Source: Alkalicoccus sp.
GTDB taxonomy: Bacteria > Bacillota > Bacilli > Bacillales > Salisediminibacteriaceae
Reading direction: 5' to 3'
NCBI GenBank assembly: GCA_007692495.1
Contig: REBZ01000065.1
Coordinates: 1-32,404 of the forward strand
Length of the DNA: 32,404 bases
This document shows positions 23,974-32,404 of the stretch, piece by piece. The notes below the pieces were generated by a model. That model had not been told where the DNA came from. It did not search any database and saw nothing but the letters and a program-made list of their open reading frames with translations. Position numbers and translations under genes: made by a program. Numbering within the stretch: position 1 is the first letter of the stretch; the number at the start of each line of letters is the position of its first letter.

Positions 23974-25884
23974 ATGAAATTTGGATTGTCGGAAGACGAT
24001 ATATATTTATTTCATCAGGGAACAAATTATGAATCCCAGCACATGCTGGGCTCTCATTATATAACACTTGACGACGTATACGGCTGTCGTTTTACCGTGT
24101 GGGCTCCACACGCTTCTTCGATAGCTGTCGCCGGTGATTTCAATAACTGGTCATGGACCACCCACACATTGGAGCTGATGAATGAAACAGGGCTCTGGGG
24201 AGGTTTTTTTGAAGATATCCCGGAAGGAAGCACCTACAAATACGCGATTAAAAACCCCGGAGGCTGGAGCGGACTTAAAGCCGACCCTTTTGCCCGACAG
24301 GCAGAAGTACGTCCTGCTACAGCTTCTGTCACGCCATTCGATACTACCGGCTACGTCTGGAAAGATCAAGCCTGGCAGAAGTATAAAGAATCTGCTCCTC
24401 CTTACGATTCGCCGGTTAACATTTACGAGGTGCACTTCGGAACCTGGAAGCAGAAAGAGGACGGAACACTCTATGATTACGAAGAGATGGCAGATCTCCT
24501 TATCCCGTACGTTAAGGAGATGGGATATACACATATCGAACTGATGCCGCTCGCTGAGCATCCATTCGATCTGTCCTGGGGATATCAGATCACCGGTTAT
24601 TTTGCTGTAACAAGCCGCTATGGAACTCCGAATCAGTTCAAGTATTTTGTTGACCGGTGCCATCAGGAAGGCATCGGGGTCATTATGGACTGGGTTCCCG
24701 GACATTTCTGCAAGGATGATCACGGGCTCCGGCGCTTTGATGGGGAAGCTCTCTTTGAATACAATGATGATAAAAAAGCTGACAAACCCTCCTGGGGCAC
24801 ACTTACTTTTGACTTCGGAAAACCCGAAATACAGAGTTTTCTCGTATCGAATGCCATCTTTTGGATGAAAGAATTTCACATTGATGGAATCCGGGCAGAT
24901 GCTGTAGCCAGCATGCTCTATCTCAACTTCGACCGCATGGACGGAGAACCAAAAATTTTCAACACTTACGGCGGTGAGGAAAACCTGGAAGCTCTTGCTT
25001 TTCTGCGAAAGCTGAATGAAGCTGTATTTGCTTACGACAGCAGTGCGCTGATGATGGCTGAAGACAGTTCCGATATCCCGCTTGTTACTTCTCCTACAAA
25101 TACAGGCGGGCTCGGCTTTAATTATAAATGGAATATGGGATGGATGAATGACATGCTGCGGTACATGGAATACTCTTCCTACCACCGCAGGTGGCACCAC
25201 AACCTGCTTACTTTTTCTTTTATGTACGCTTTCAGTGAAAACTATGTTCTTCCGCTTTCCCACGATGAAGTCGTCCACGGAAAAAAATCAATGCTCGACA
25301 AAATGCCGGGGGATCAGTGGCAGCAGTTTGCCCAGCTCCGCCTTTTCTACGGCTATCAAATGACCCACCCGGGCAAAAAACTCCTGTTTATGGGCGGGGA
25401 GTTCGGCCAGTATGCTGAATGGAAAGATAAAGAAGATCTCGACTGGCTCCTTCTTGACTATCCACTTCACGCCGCGATGAAAAACTACGTTAAAACATTG
25501 AATCTCTTTTACAAATCCGAGCCCGCTCTTTTTGAAATGGACCACGAAAGCAGCGGCTTCGAATGGATTGACCCGCATAACAGTGAACAGAGCATTATTG
25601 CCTTTATACGCAGAGGCCGGAAAGAAGAGCTCGTTATCGTCTGCAACTTTACATCTGAAGTGTATTACGACTACAAAATCGGTGTCCCCTCGCCCGGTAC
25701 CTACACGGAAGTGTTTAATTCGGACAAAGCTGACTTCGGAGGCTCGGACCAGATAAACGAAAAAAAACATTTCAGCTATCCTGAATCCTGGCACGGTCAG
25801 GACCAGCATATATTAATTAAAGTGCCGCCATTTGCGGCAGCTGTATTTAAAAAATCCAATTCACCTCAAAAAAGGAGGAAGTAA
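23974..25884 (+). CDS. glgB: 1,4-alpha-glucan branching enzyme
   Basis: GlgB cuts alpha-1,4 glucan chains and reattaches the segment by an alpha-1,6 bond, branching glycogen. The 636-residue product has the CBM48 domain (about 25-115, [20 protein letters not shown]) and the GH13 barrel with [22 protein letters not shown] (catalytic Asp309), MMAEDSS (Glu363) and [13 protein letters not shown] (Asp431). The C-terminal beta domain ends in a basic tail. The frame runs 24 codons further upstream, but AAAGGAGG lies 8 nt before ATG 23974, where the normal N-terminus ([16 protein letters not shown]) starts. It is the first gene of glgBCDAP, one base ahead of glgC. Confidence 0.97.
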   Translation: MKFGLSEDDIYLFHQGTNYESQHMLGSHYITLDDVYGCRFTVWAPHASSIAVAGDFNNWSWTTHTLELMNETGLWGGFFEDIPEGSTYKYAIKNPGGWSGLKADPFARQAEVRPATASVTPFDTTGYVWKDQAWQKYKESAPPYDSPVNIYEVHFGTWKQKEDGTLYDYEEMADLLIPYVKEMGYTHIELMPLAEHPFDLSWGYQITGYFAVTSRYGTPNQFKYFVDRCHQEGIGVIMDWVPGHFCKDDHGLRRFDGEALFEYNDDKKADKPSWGTLTFDFGKPEIQSFLVSNAIFWMKEFHIDGIRADAVASMLYLNFDRMDGEPKIFNTYGGEENLEALAFLRKLNEAVFAYDSSALMMAEDSSDIPLVTSPTNTGGLGFNYKWNMGWMNDMLRYMEYSSYHRRWHHNLLTFSFMYAFSENYVLPLSHDEVVHGKKSMLDKMPGDQWQQFAQLRLFYGYQMTHPGKKLLFMGGEFGQYAEWKDKEDLDWLLLDYPLHAAMKNYVKTLNLFYKSEPALFEMDHESSGFEWIDPHNSEQSIIAFIRRGRKEELVIVCNFTSEVYYDYKIGVPSPGTYTEVFNSDKADFGGSDQINEKKHFSYPESWHGQDQHILIKVPPFAAAVFKKSNSPQKRRK

Positions 25885-25885
25885 A

Positions 25886-27025
25886 ATGAAAAAGAAACGC
25901 TGTGTTGCCATGCTTCTGGCAGGGGGGGAAGGGAAACGACTCGGACTCCTCACAAAAAACCTCGCCAAGCCTGCGGTTCCATTCGGGGGCAAGTACCGTA
26001 TCATTGATTTTACTCTCTCCAACTGTACTAATTCCGGAATCAATACCGTCGGGGTTCTTACCCAGTACTCCCCTCTGATCCTGAACACTCATATCGGTAT
26101 CGGTAAACCGTGGGATCTGGACCGTCAGTATGAAGGGCTTACGATCCTCTCCCCCTACACAGCCAAACAGGGGGGCAGCTGGTATAAAGGCACGGCTGAT
26201 GCAATTTATCAGAACATTCATTACATTGATCAATATGACCCGGAATACGTGCTTGTTATTTCCGGGGACCACATATATCAGATGAACTATGAGCATCTCC
26301 TTCAGCACCACGAAGAAAAGCAGTCGGATGCGACTATTTCTGTTATTGAAGTTCCATGGGAGGAAGCTTCCCGTTTTGGAATTTTGAATACACACGACGA
26401 CCTTGAGATTTATGAATTTGATGAAAAACCTGAAAACCCGAAAAGCAACCTTGCCTCTATGGGAATTTATATTTTCAACTGGAAAGCGCTGCGAAGCTAC
26501 CTTGTGGATGATGCCGAAAAAGATATGTCCGACCACGACTTCGGCAAAGACATCATTCCGGCGATGCTGGACGAAGGAAAACGAATGTATGCCTATCGTT
26601 TCAACGGCTACTGGAAAGACGTCGGTACTATTCAGAGCTACTGGGAAGCCAACATGGACCTTCTTGAGGAAGATCTTTCCCTCTCCCTCAATAATAAAGA
26701 ATGGCGTACGTACTCTGAGGACACAAACTATCCGCCGCAGTATCTCGAGGCGACAGCCGTAGTTGAAAACTCTCTCATAAACTCCGGCTCATGGATCAGC
26801 GGAACAGTTAAAAGCTCTATTTTATTTGAATGCATCCAGGTCGGAAGCGGTTCTATGATTAAAGAATCCATCCTCCACCCGAGAGTCACAGTCGGGAAAA
26901 ACTGTACGATCAACCGTGCAATTATTATGGAAAACGTAGTAATTCCCGATAACACCGTTATCGATGGAGCTGATTACGACGAGCCGGTAGTAATAAACGA
27001 AGAATATGTGGAGCAGTTAACTTAA
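25886..27025 (+). CDS. glgC: Glucose-1-phosphate adenylyltransferase, catalytic subunit
   Basis: GlgC makes ADP-glucose from ATP and glucose-1-phosphate, the committed step of glycogen synthesis. The 379-residue protein has the nucleotide-binding [11 protein letters not shown] (10-20), the [15 protein letters not shown] stretch, [19 protein letters not shown] (metal-binding Asp), EFDEKP and [12 protein letters not shown]-terminal left-handed beta-helix with isoleucine-rich repeats follows. The frame extends 18 codons upstream into glgB. AAAGGAGGAAG and family similarity put the start at ATG 25886, one base after the glgB stop. It is probably a heterotetramer with GlgD, as in B. subtilis and Geobacillus. 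Confidence 0.97.
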   Translation: MKKKRCVAMLLAGGEGKRLGLLTKNLAKPAVPFGGKYRIIDFTLSNCTNSGINTVGVLTQYSPLILNTHIGIGKPWDLDRQYEGLTILSPYTAKQGGSWYKGTADAIYQNIHYIDQYDPEYVLVISGDHIYQMNYEHLLQHHEEKQSDATISVIEVPWEEASRFGILNTHDDLEIYEFDEKPENPKSNLASMGIYIFNWKALRSYLVDDAEKDMSDHDFGKDIIPAMLDEGKRMYAYRFNGYWKDVGTIQSYWEANMDLLEEDLSLSLNNKEWRTYSEDTNYPPQYLEATAVVENSLINSGSWISGTVKSSILFECIQVGSGSMIKESILHPRVTVGKNCTINRAIIMENVVIPDNTVIDGADYDEPVVINEEYVEQLT

Positions 27026-27039
27026 AGGAGGCGGCATTT

Positions 27040-28146
27040 ATGAGCAAATTAATGGGTTTAATTAACCTGGAGCACGAGCATGAATTTCTGGAAGAACTGA
27101 CCTACTTCCGCTGCGGGGCTGCGGCTCCTTTTGCCGGAAGATACCGGCTGATTGATTTCACACTGTCAAACATGGTTAAAACAAATATTACAGAAGTAGC
27201 GATTTTTACGAGCCGCAAGTACCGTTCACTTATGGACCATCTCGGCACAGGAGGCGACTGGGAGCTCGCGAGACGACATGGCGGGCTGTTTATTCTTCCA
27301 CCGGACTGGAATGATCCTACCGATATTTCCAGAGGAGATCTGCGCCATTTTCACAACAACCGTGATTACTTCCACCGGTCAAAAGCCGAACATGTACTGA
27401 TCAGCGGCAGTCAGTTTATCGCCAACACGAGCTACGACGAGGCTTTTCAACAGCACCTGGATACCGGGGCAGATGTGACGCTGATTACAACATCCATTCA
27501 GGAAAATCTGCCGGAGCACACAGCCCAGCTCCGTGTGGAGAAAGATGAAAACGGACGGGTCACCAACATGACAAACGATCAGAATAACCACGAAGTGTTT
27601 TCGAACGCCTACATCATCAAAAAGGATGTTCTGATTGATCTTGTTGATCAATGCATTGCTTTTCACCGGGATCATCTGCTGTTACACGGAGTAAAGGAAA
27701 ATATATCCAAACTGAACATCCGAACTTTTCAGTACGAAGGCTACTCCTTCTTTGTCAACTCCGTCGAAAGCTTTTTCAGGCATAACATGAATCTGCTTCA
27801 TCCTGATGCCTACCATAACCTGTTCTTTAATAACTCCTATGTGAAAACTAAAATCAGTAACCAGCCGCCTGTGAAATACCGGCACACGTCAGACGTGAAA
27901 GACTCTCTTCTCGCAAATGGATGTGTCATTGACGGAGATATTTCCAACAGCGTGATTTTCAGAGGGGTCGAAGTTCATAAAGGCGCGGTCATTAAAAATT
28001 CGATCATCATGCAGCGGTGTATCATTGAAGAAGGCGTCCATCTGGAAAATGTTATACTAGATAAAGATGTGAAAATTACCGGTGGCCAGAAGTTTATGGG
28101 CTCTCCCGAAAAACCGTTTATTGTAGCTAAACGTAAAGTAATTTAA
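27040..28146 (+). CDS. glgD: Glucose-1-phosphate adenylyltransferase, regulatory-type subunit
   Basis: GlgD is a GlgC paralogue that forms the hetero-oligomeric ADP-glucose pyrophosphorylase of Bacillales and raises its activity. The 368 residues keep the fold (FAGRYRLIDFTLSNM near 30-44, FVNSVESFFRHNMNLL near 238) and the C-terminal beta-helix with the NSVIFRGVEVHKGAVIKNSI repeat. The N-terminal GGxGxRL nucleotide loop of GlgC is replaced by RCGAAAPF, and the GTADAIYQN site is also changed (RGDLRHFHNN), so it is probably not catalytic by itself. AGGAGG lies about 8 nt before ATG 27040, 14 bp after glgC. A hairpin follows the gene (28155-28186). Confidence 0.96.
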   Translation: MSKLMGLINLEHEHEFLEELTYFRCGAAAPFAGRYRLIDFTLSNMVKTNITEVAIFTSRKYRSLMDHLGTGGDWELARRHGGLFILPPDWNDPTDISRGDLRHFHNNRDYFHRSKAEHVLISGSQFIANTSYDEAFQQHLDTGADVTLITTSIQENLPEHTAQLRVEKDENGRVTNMTNDQNNHEVFSNAYIIKKDVLIDLVDQCIAFHRDHLLLHGVKENISKLNIRTFQYEGYSFFVNSVESFFRHNMNLLHPDAYHNLFFNNSYVKTKISNQPPVKYRHTSDVKDSLLANGCVIDGDISNSVIFRGVEVHKGAVIKNSIIMQRCIIEEGVHLENVILDKDVKITGGQKFMGSPEKPFIVAKRKVI

Positions 28147-28154
28147 ACACCGCG

Positions 28155-28186
28155 ACTCCGTGCTGCTCTACTGCCACGGAGTTTTA
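28155..28186 (+). terminator. Terminator-like hairpin between glgD and glgA
   Basis: ACTCCGTG (28155-28162) pairs perfectly with CACGGAGT (28175-28182), followed by TTTACTT. The stem is short and the T-run broken, so partial termination or mRNA processing inside the operon is more likely than a full stop. Confidence 0.6.
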
Positions 28187-28224
28187 CTTAAACTGCCCCG
28201 CCGGGTCCGAAGGAGGAAATTTTG

Positions 28225-29637
28225 TTGAAAAATATTTTATTTGCGGCCTCTGAAAGCACGCCGTTTATGAAAACAGGAGGGCTTGCAGATGTTACCGGCT
28301 CTCTCCCCCAGGCCCTGAACAAAATCCAGCAGAATGAAGTCCGTGTCATTCTGCCATTTTATGAAGCCATGGATGAATCATACAAAAAAGAAGCTGTAAA
28401 AAGAGCTTCTTTTGAAGTTCCAGTCGGATGGCGTGTTCAGGAAGCCCATCTTTACGAACTGGAATGGGAAGGTGTTATCCACTATTTTATTAGAAACGAA
28501 TTTTATTTCGGCCGGGATGATGTGTACGGATATTTTGACGACGGGGAACGCTTTGCTTTTTTCAGCCGGGCTGTGATTGAATCTTTCCCTTATCTCGATT
28601 TTGATGTAGATATTCTGCACGCCCACGACTGGCAGACCGGTCTTGCAGTAGCCTTTGCAGGAATACTGCAGCCTAAGCCGGGTCTCCGCACCGTATTTAC
28701 AATTCACAATATTCAGCATCAGGGGTGGATGAAACCGGACGCTTTTTACGATGTTTTGAATATTGGACCCGAACATTTTGCCGGTCTCGAATGGCATGGA
28801 ATGATCAACTGTATGAAAGCAGCACTTCATCATACAGATAAAATTACAACTGTCAGTCCGAGCTATGCCCAGGAAATCAGGCAGCCGTATTACGGAGAAG
28901 GACTGGATCCTGTTCTTAACGCCCGTTCCGCTGACCTTATGGGGATTATCAATGGGATCAATACAGACGATTACAATCCCGCCACTGATCCTAATCTTGC
29001 CGAACCATACACCACGTCACGTTTAAAGAAAAAAGCAAACAAGCGGAGACTTCAGAAACAGCTCTGCCTGAAGGATGATCCTGATATCCCTATGTACTCT
29101 ATCGTTTCCCGTCTTGTGGAGCAGAAAGGATTTCACCTTCTCGAACATGTTCTCGATGAATTTCTTCAGGAAAATGTCCAAGTTGTCCTTCTCGGGACCG
29201 GCGACACCGCTTTTGAACAGTCTTTTGCCTATTTTTCCAGCCGATATCCGGAAAAAATGTCAGCTCTTCTCCGCTTCAGTGAACCGCTCGCAAGGCAGAT
29301 ATACGCGGCGTCTGATTTCTTTATTATGCCGTCCAAGTTCGAGCCGTGCGGTCTATCCCAGCTTATTTCTCTCCAGTATAAAACGATTCCGATCGTCAGG
29401 GAAACAGGCGGGCTGAAGGACACTGTGCAGCCTTACAACGAGATTACCGGTGAAGGCAACGGATTCAGCTTTGCCAACTATAACGCCCATGAACTGCTTT
29501 ATTCCCTGCGCTATTCCATGCTCGTCTACCACCGTCCGGAACTATTTAAACCACTGATTGCCAATGTAAATCGGAGCCGCTTCAGCTGGAAAGATTCCGC
29601 CGAACTTTACAACGGTCTCTACGAAGAACTCGTTTAA
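28225..29637 (+). CDS. glgA: Glycogen synthase (ADP-glucose, GT5)
   Basis: GlgA transfers glucose from ADP-glucose to the non-reducing end of the glucan chain. The 470-residue product has the GT5 signature FMKTGGLADVTGSLPQAL (14-31, ADP-glucose-binding Lys16), VDILHAHDWQTGL, FTIHNIQHQGWM and the C-terminal GT-B half with YSIVSRLVEQKGFHLL and MPSKFEPCGLSQL. Two TTG codons stand in tandem at 28222 and 28225 and no ATG is available at the N-terminus. The second is 8 nt behind AAGGAGG and yields MKNILFAASE, matching the family. A TTG start may lower expression relative to its neighbours. It lies 78 bp after glgD and 294 bp before glgP. Confidence 0.96.
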   Translation: MKNILFAASESTPFMKTGGLADVTGSLPQALNKIQQNEVRVILPFYEAMDESYKKEAVKRASFEVPVGWRVQEAHLYELEWEGVIHYFIRNEFYFGRDDVYGYFDDGERFAFFSRAVIESFPYLDFDVDILHAHDWQTGLAVAFAGILQPKPGLRTVFTIHNIQHQGWMKPDAFYDVLNIGPEHFAGLEWHGMINCMKAALHHTDKITTVSPSYAQEIRQPYYGEGLDPVLNARSADLMGIINGINTDDYNPATDPNLAEPYTTSRLKKKANKRRLQKQLCLKDDPDIPMYSIVSRLVEQKGFHLLEHVLDEFLQENVQVVLLGTGDTAFEQSFAYFSSRYPEKMSALLRFSEPLARQIYAASDFFIMPSKFEPCGLSQLISLQYKTIPIVRETGGLKDTVQPYNEITGEGNGFSFANYNAHELLYSLRYSMLVYHRPELFKPLIANVNRSRFSWKDSAELYNGLYEELV

Positions 29638-29645
29638 TTTAAAGC

Positions 29646-29836
29646 TGCCTTGAAAATAAAATATAGAAGCGATAATGTTCCGCTCCGTTTCCATGGGGAC
29701 GCTTTTCGAGCAGGCCGGTTTCCACTTCGTTTTTCTATTTCTTACAATGGAAAACATACGTTTTTATGAACAATAAATCTCATTCTGTAAAAAAGCCGCA
29801 GGCACTCCAATAACAACACGGAGCCTAACTAAAAAA
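29646..29836. repeat. Degenerate intergenic fold-back repeat, copy 5 (between glgA and glgP)
   Basis: The core GGGGACGCTTTTCGAGCAGG at 29695-29714, followed by CCGG, aligns with copy 1 (GGGACGCTTCCCGGGTGGGCCGG near 347-369). The right end GCCGCAGGCACTCCAATAAC from 29795 matches copy 4 at 18842. It occupies most of the 294-bp gap. 29837-29931 holds only the glgP leader and ribosome site. Confidence 0.5.
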
Positions 29837-29931
29837 GAACTGCCCGGCATCTTTTCACCAGCAGAATCAGTGTATTTACGACACAATCACTACCTTCATT
29901 ATGAAGATAAATAAAGGGAGGCACTCATAAT

Positions 29932-32361
29932 ATGGAATACACTGTTGAAACGTTTCAGGAGCTTTTAGCTGAAAAATTAAAAAAAGACCGCGGAAGAACA
30001 CTTCAGGAAGCCAATGAAAAAGACTTATATTATGCCGTCGCTTCTATCGTCCTGGAGCGTTTAAATGAAAAGTGGGTGAATACCCGTGAAAAATATAAGA
30101 AGAACAATGAACGCCAGGTATATTATATTTCAATGGAATTCCTCATTGGAAGACTGATGGAAAACAACCTGCTTAACTGCGGGCTGCTCGATATCTGTAA
30201 CAAAGCGCTCATCAGCCTCGGCAAAGATCCTGAACAAGTTTACAGCCAGGAGCACGATGCAGGTCTCGGCAATGGCGGTTTAGGCCGGCTTGCGGCCTGT
30301 TTCCTCGATTCTATCACTTCCCTCCGGTACGCAGGACACGGAAGCGGTATACGCTACCGGTACGGACTGTTTGAACAGCGGATCATTCACGGCAACCAGG
30401 TGGAGCTTCCTGACTACTGGCTGAAAGAGGAATATCCGTGGGAAACACGGCGTCCCGAGGAATCCCTGACAGTTCATTTCGGAGGGGAAGTTCATATGCA
30501 TCACCGGGACGACAAGGTGCTGGAGTTTTCCTACGAAGATACCGATGAAGTAAGAGCTGTGCCTTATGACGTTCCTGTATCCGGCTATAACAATGATGTT
30601 GTTAATACACTACGTCTATGGAGCGCCGAGCTTCCCGAGCAGGAAGCTGACATACTTACAGAATCAGAAAGCAAATACTATCATCACCTGGACCACATGC
30701 ACTCTATCGAGCAGATTTCCGGCTTTCTTTATCCGGATGATTCCCAGTACGAAGGAAAGGAACTGCGTATCAAGCAGCAGTATTTTCTCGTATCAGCTAC
30801 AATTCAGAATATTATCCGGGAATTTAAGGAGCAGAACGGCCAGGACCTGCACCGGCTGCATGAAAAAGCAGTCATCCAGATAAATGACACCCATCCTTCT
30901 CTTGCTGTACCTGAGCTGATGCGTATATTAATGGATAATGAAAAGTTTTCATGGGAGGACGCCTGGGAGGTGACGACGAAAACTGTTGCCTACACTAACC
31001 ATACTACTCTCAGTGAAGCACTCGAAAAATGGCCTGTGGATATGATTAAAAACCTGCTTCCGCGTATTTACATGATTATTTATGAAATTAACGAACGTTT
31101 CTGCCGCGGCATCTGGTTTGATCAGCCGGAGCTGCGTGATAAAATTCCGGAAGTCGCCGTTATTGCTGATGATCAGATCCATATGGCACGCCTTGCTATT
31201 GTCGGCAGCTTTAGTGTGAATGGAGTTGCTCAGCTCCATACAGAAATACTTAAGAAAAAGGAAATGAAACCTTTCTATGAATTGTTTCCTTCCAAATTCA
31301 ATAACAAAACAAACGGTATCACCCACAGGCGCTGGCTTCTGCAGGTAAACCCAAAACTGTCCGAAACAATTACTGAGGCTATAGGCCCTCAGTGGATCCA
31401 GCAGCCGGCTAAATTGATCGGTCTGATGAGGTATTCCAACGACCGCCCGTTTCTGGACGACATTGCTTCCGTAAAACACCAGAACAAACTGGCACTTGCT
31501 GAGCTGATTAAATCCCGGACCGGCATCACTATCAACGAGCATTCTATTTTTGACGTTCAGATCAAACGGCTTCACGAATACAAACGCCAGCTTCTGAATA
31601 TTTTTCATGTAATTTATCTTTACAACGAACTGAAAGACAACCCGTCGCTTGATCTTACTCCCCGCACCTTTATTTTTGCGGCCAAAGCGGCACCGAGCTA
31701 TCACATGGCTAAAGAAGTAATTAAGCTGATCCATCATGTTGCTTCTGTAGTAAACCACGATAAGGAAATCAACGATAAACTTAAAGTGATTTTCCTTGAA
31801 AACTACAATGTCAGTCTTGCTGAAAAAATTATTCCCGCTACGGAACTCAGTGAACAGATTTCTACAGCAAGTAAAGAAGCATCCGGCACGGGTAACATGA
31901 AAATGATGATGAACGGTGCGATGACTATCGGCACTCTGGACGGTGCGAATATTGAAATTAAGGATCTTGTCGGTGATGATAATATCTTTATTTTCGGACT
32001 GAACAGTGAACAGGTTCTCGATTATTATGCCAACGGTGGTTATAATGCAAAAGACATTTACCACACAGATGAGCGTGTCCGCCGCATTATGGATCAGCTG
32101 AAGATCGGGGCCTTCGGTTCCCAGGAAATCGAGTTTAAAGATATTTTTTATCATATGCTCTACCACAACGATCCATATTTTGTACTGAAAGATTTCGATC
32201 CGTATATAGAATCCCATGAGCTCGTGGAACGCAGCTACCGTAACCAGGAAGCGTGGCAGAAAATGAGCGTGGCTAACATTGCCTACTCCGGCAAATTCTC
32301 CAGTGATCGGACAATTCATGAATACGCTTCGGATATATGGAAGATCAACCCTGTAAAATAA
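29932..32361 (+). CDS. glgP: Glycogen phosphorylase
   Basis: GlgP removes glucose-1-phosphate from glycogen chain ends by phosphorolysis with pyridoxal phosphate. The 809 residues have the family landmarks NGGLGRLAACFLDS (near 113-126), GIRYRYGLFEQ, INDTHPSLAVPELMR (near 323), TKTVAYTNHT, NGITHRRWL, VQIKRLHEYKRQLLN and the PLP-binding EASGTGNMKMMMNG (Lys657). Length is close to the B. subtilis enzyme. GGGAGG lies 10 nt before ATG 29932. It is the last gene of the operon, but the 294-bp gap and repeat in front suggest it may also have its own promoter. A strong terminator closes the operon. Confidence 0.97.
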   Translation: MEYTVETFQELLAEKLKKDRGRTLQEANEKDLYYAVASIVLERLNEKWVNTREKYKKNNERQVYYISMEFLIGRLMENNLLNCGLLDICNKALISLGKDPEQVYSQEHDAGLGNGGLGRLAACFLDSITSLRYAGHGSGIRYRYGLFEQRIIHGNQVELPDYWLKEEYPWETRRPEESLTVHFGGEVHMHHRDDKVLEFSYEDTDEVRAVPYDVPVSGYNNDVVNTLRLWSAELPEQEADILTESESKYYHHLDHMHSIEQISGFLYPDDSQYEGKELRIKQQYFLVSATIQNIIREFKEQNGQDLHRLHEKAVIQINDTHPSLAVPELMRILMDNEKFSWEDAWEVTTKTVAYTNHTTLSEALEKWPVDMIKNLLPRIYMIIYEINERFCRGIWFDQPELRDKIPEVAVIADDQIHMARLAIVGSFSVNGVAQLHTEILKKKEMKPFYELFPSKFNNKTNGITHRRWLLQVNPKLSETITEAIGPQWIQQPAKLIGLMRYSNDRPFLDDIASVKHQNKLALAELIKSRTGITINEHSIFDVQIKRLHEYKRQLLNIFHVIYLYNELKDNPSLDLTPRTFIFAAKAAPSYHMAKEVIKLIHHVASVVNHDKEINDKLKVIFLENYNVSLAEKIIPATELSEQISTASKEASGTGNMKMMMNGAMTIGTLDGANIEIKDLVGDDNIFIFGLNSEQVLDYYANGGYNAKDIYHTDERVRRIMDQLKIGAFGSQEIEFKDIFYHMLYHNDPYFVLKDFDPYIESHELVERSYRNQEAWQKMSVANIAYSGKFSSDRTIHEYASDIWKINPVK

Positions 32362-32366
32362 AATTT

Positions 32367-32401
32367 AAAAGCAGTTCCAACCTCCTGTTGGAACTGCTTT
32401 T
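32367..32401 (+). terminator. Rho-independent terminator of the glg operon
   Basis: AAAAGCAGTTCCAAC (32367-32381) pairs perfectly over 15 bp with GTTGGAACTGCTTTT (32387-32401) around a CTCCT loop, 6 bp after the glgP stop. Confidence 0.95.
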
Positions 32402-32404
32402 CAG

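Noticed and set aside
24151-25278. Open frame (375 codons) on the minus strand inside glgB
   Set aside because: It is antisense to the GH13 catalytic region and its product resembles nothing. It is a codon-bias shadow.
30949-32319. Long open frame (456 codons) on the minus strand inside glgP
   Set aside because: It lies wholly antisense to a well-conserved glycogen phosphorylase. Its product is rich in F, I, H, N and C with no domain, as expected from the complement of glgP codons.
1-32404. CRISPR array, prophage, IS element or antiphage system
   Set aside because: No regularly spaced direct repeats and no transposase, integrase, nuclease or Cas-like protein is encoded; the gene content is core metabolism.

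Overview
The window is a stretch of ordinary chromosome from a Gram-positive bacterium of the order Bacillales, most likely Bacillaceae. The reasons are strong AGGAGG-type ribosome binding sites, GTG and TTG starts, sigma-A promoters, CcpA, and a block of genes (ccpA, aroA, ytxJHG, murC, sftA, ytpQ, ytoQ, ytoP, ytzB, trmB, ytmP, pullulanase) grouped as I recall them in the Bacillus subtilis yt- region. The many acidic residues and the type of intergenic repeat would fit a salt- or alkali-tolerant member, but this is only a guess. I see no phage, IS transposase, CRISPR array, tRNA or rRNA.

Layout. Positions 1-251 hold the tail of an unknown gene and a translationally coupled 67-residue ORF. 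From 394 to 5418 the minus strand carries mtnN, ccpA, aroA and the ytxG-ytxH-ytxJ operon. ampS (5578-6693) is the first clear plus-strand gene. From 6833 to 15801 the minus strand carries murC, an unrecognised 221-residue protein, a nicotinate phosphoribosyltransferase with a small companion ORF, sftA, ytpQ, an orphan PfoR-like PTS IIC protein and a lipoprotein. ytoQ (+), ytoP (-), ytzB (+) and the minus-strand set ytnP, trmB, ytmP and pullulanase follow. From 23974 to 32361 a complete glycogen operon glgB-glgC-glgD-glgA-glgP runs on the plus strand, divergent from the pullulanase gene.

How the genes work together. The right third is a complete storage-polymer module: GlgC/GlgD make ADP-glucose, GlgA elongates, GlgB branches, GlgP degrades, and the divergent type I pullulanase removes branches. 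The left part mixes global carbon control (CcpA), entry to the shikimate pathway (AroA), wall synthesis (MurC), chromosome segregation at division (SftA), NAD salvage, SAH/MTA recycling and several peptidases. Most transcription units end in clear rho-independent hairpins.

The least explained material lies between genes. A degenerate family of fold-back, MITE-like repeats occurs around 289-387, 3722-3873, 18338-18600, 18682-18885 and 29646-29836. The segment downstream of ytzB also carries a second, diverged copy of the ytzB terminator. Two possible leader or attenuator structures surround the nicotinate phosphoribosyltransferase unit. I found no convincing new multi-gene system. The repeats and leaders are the points worth a second look.
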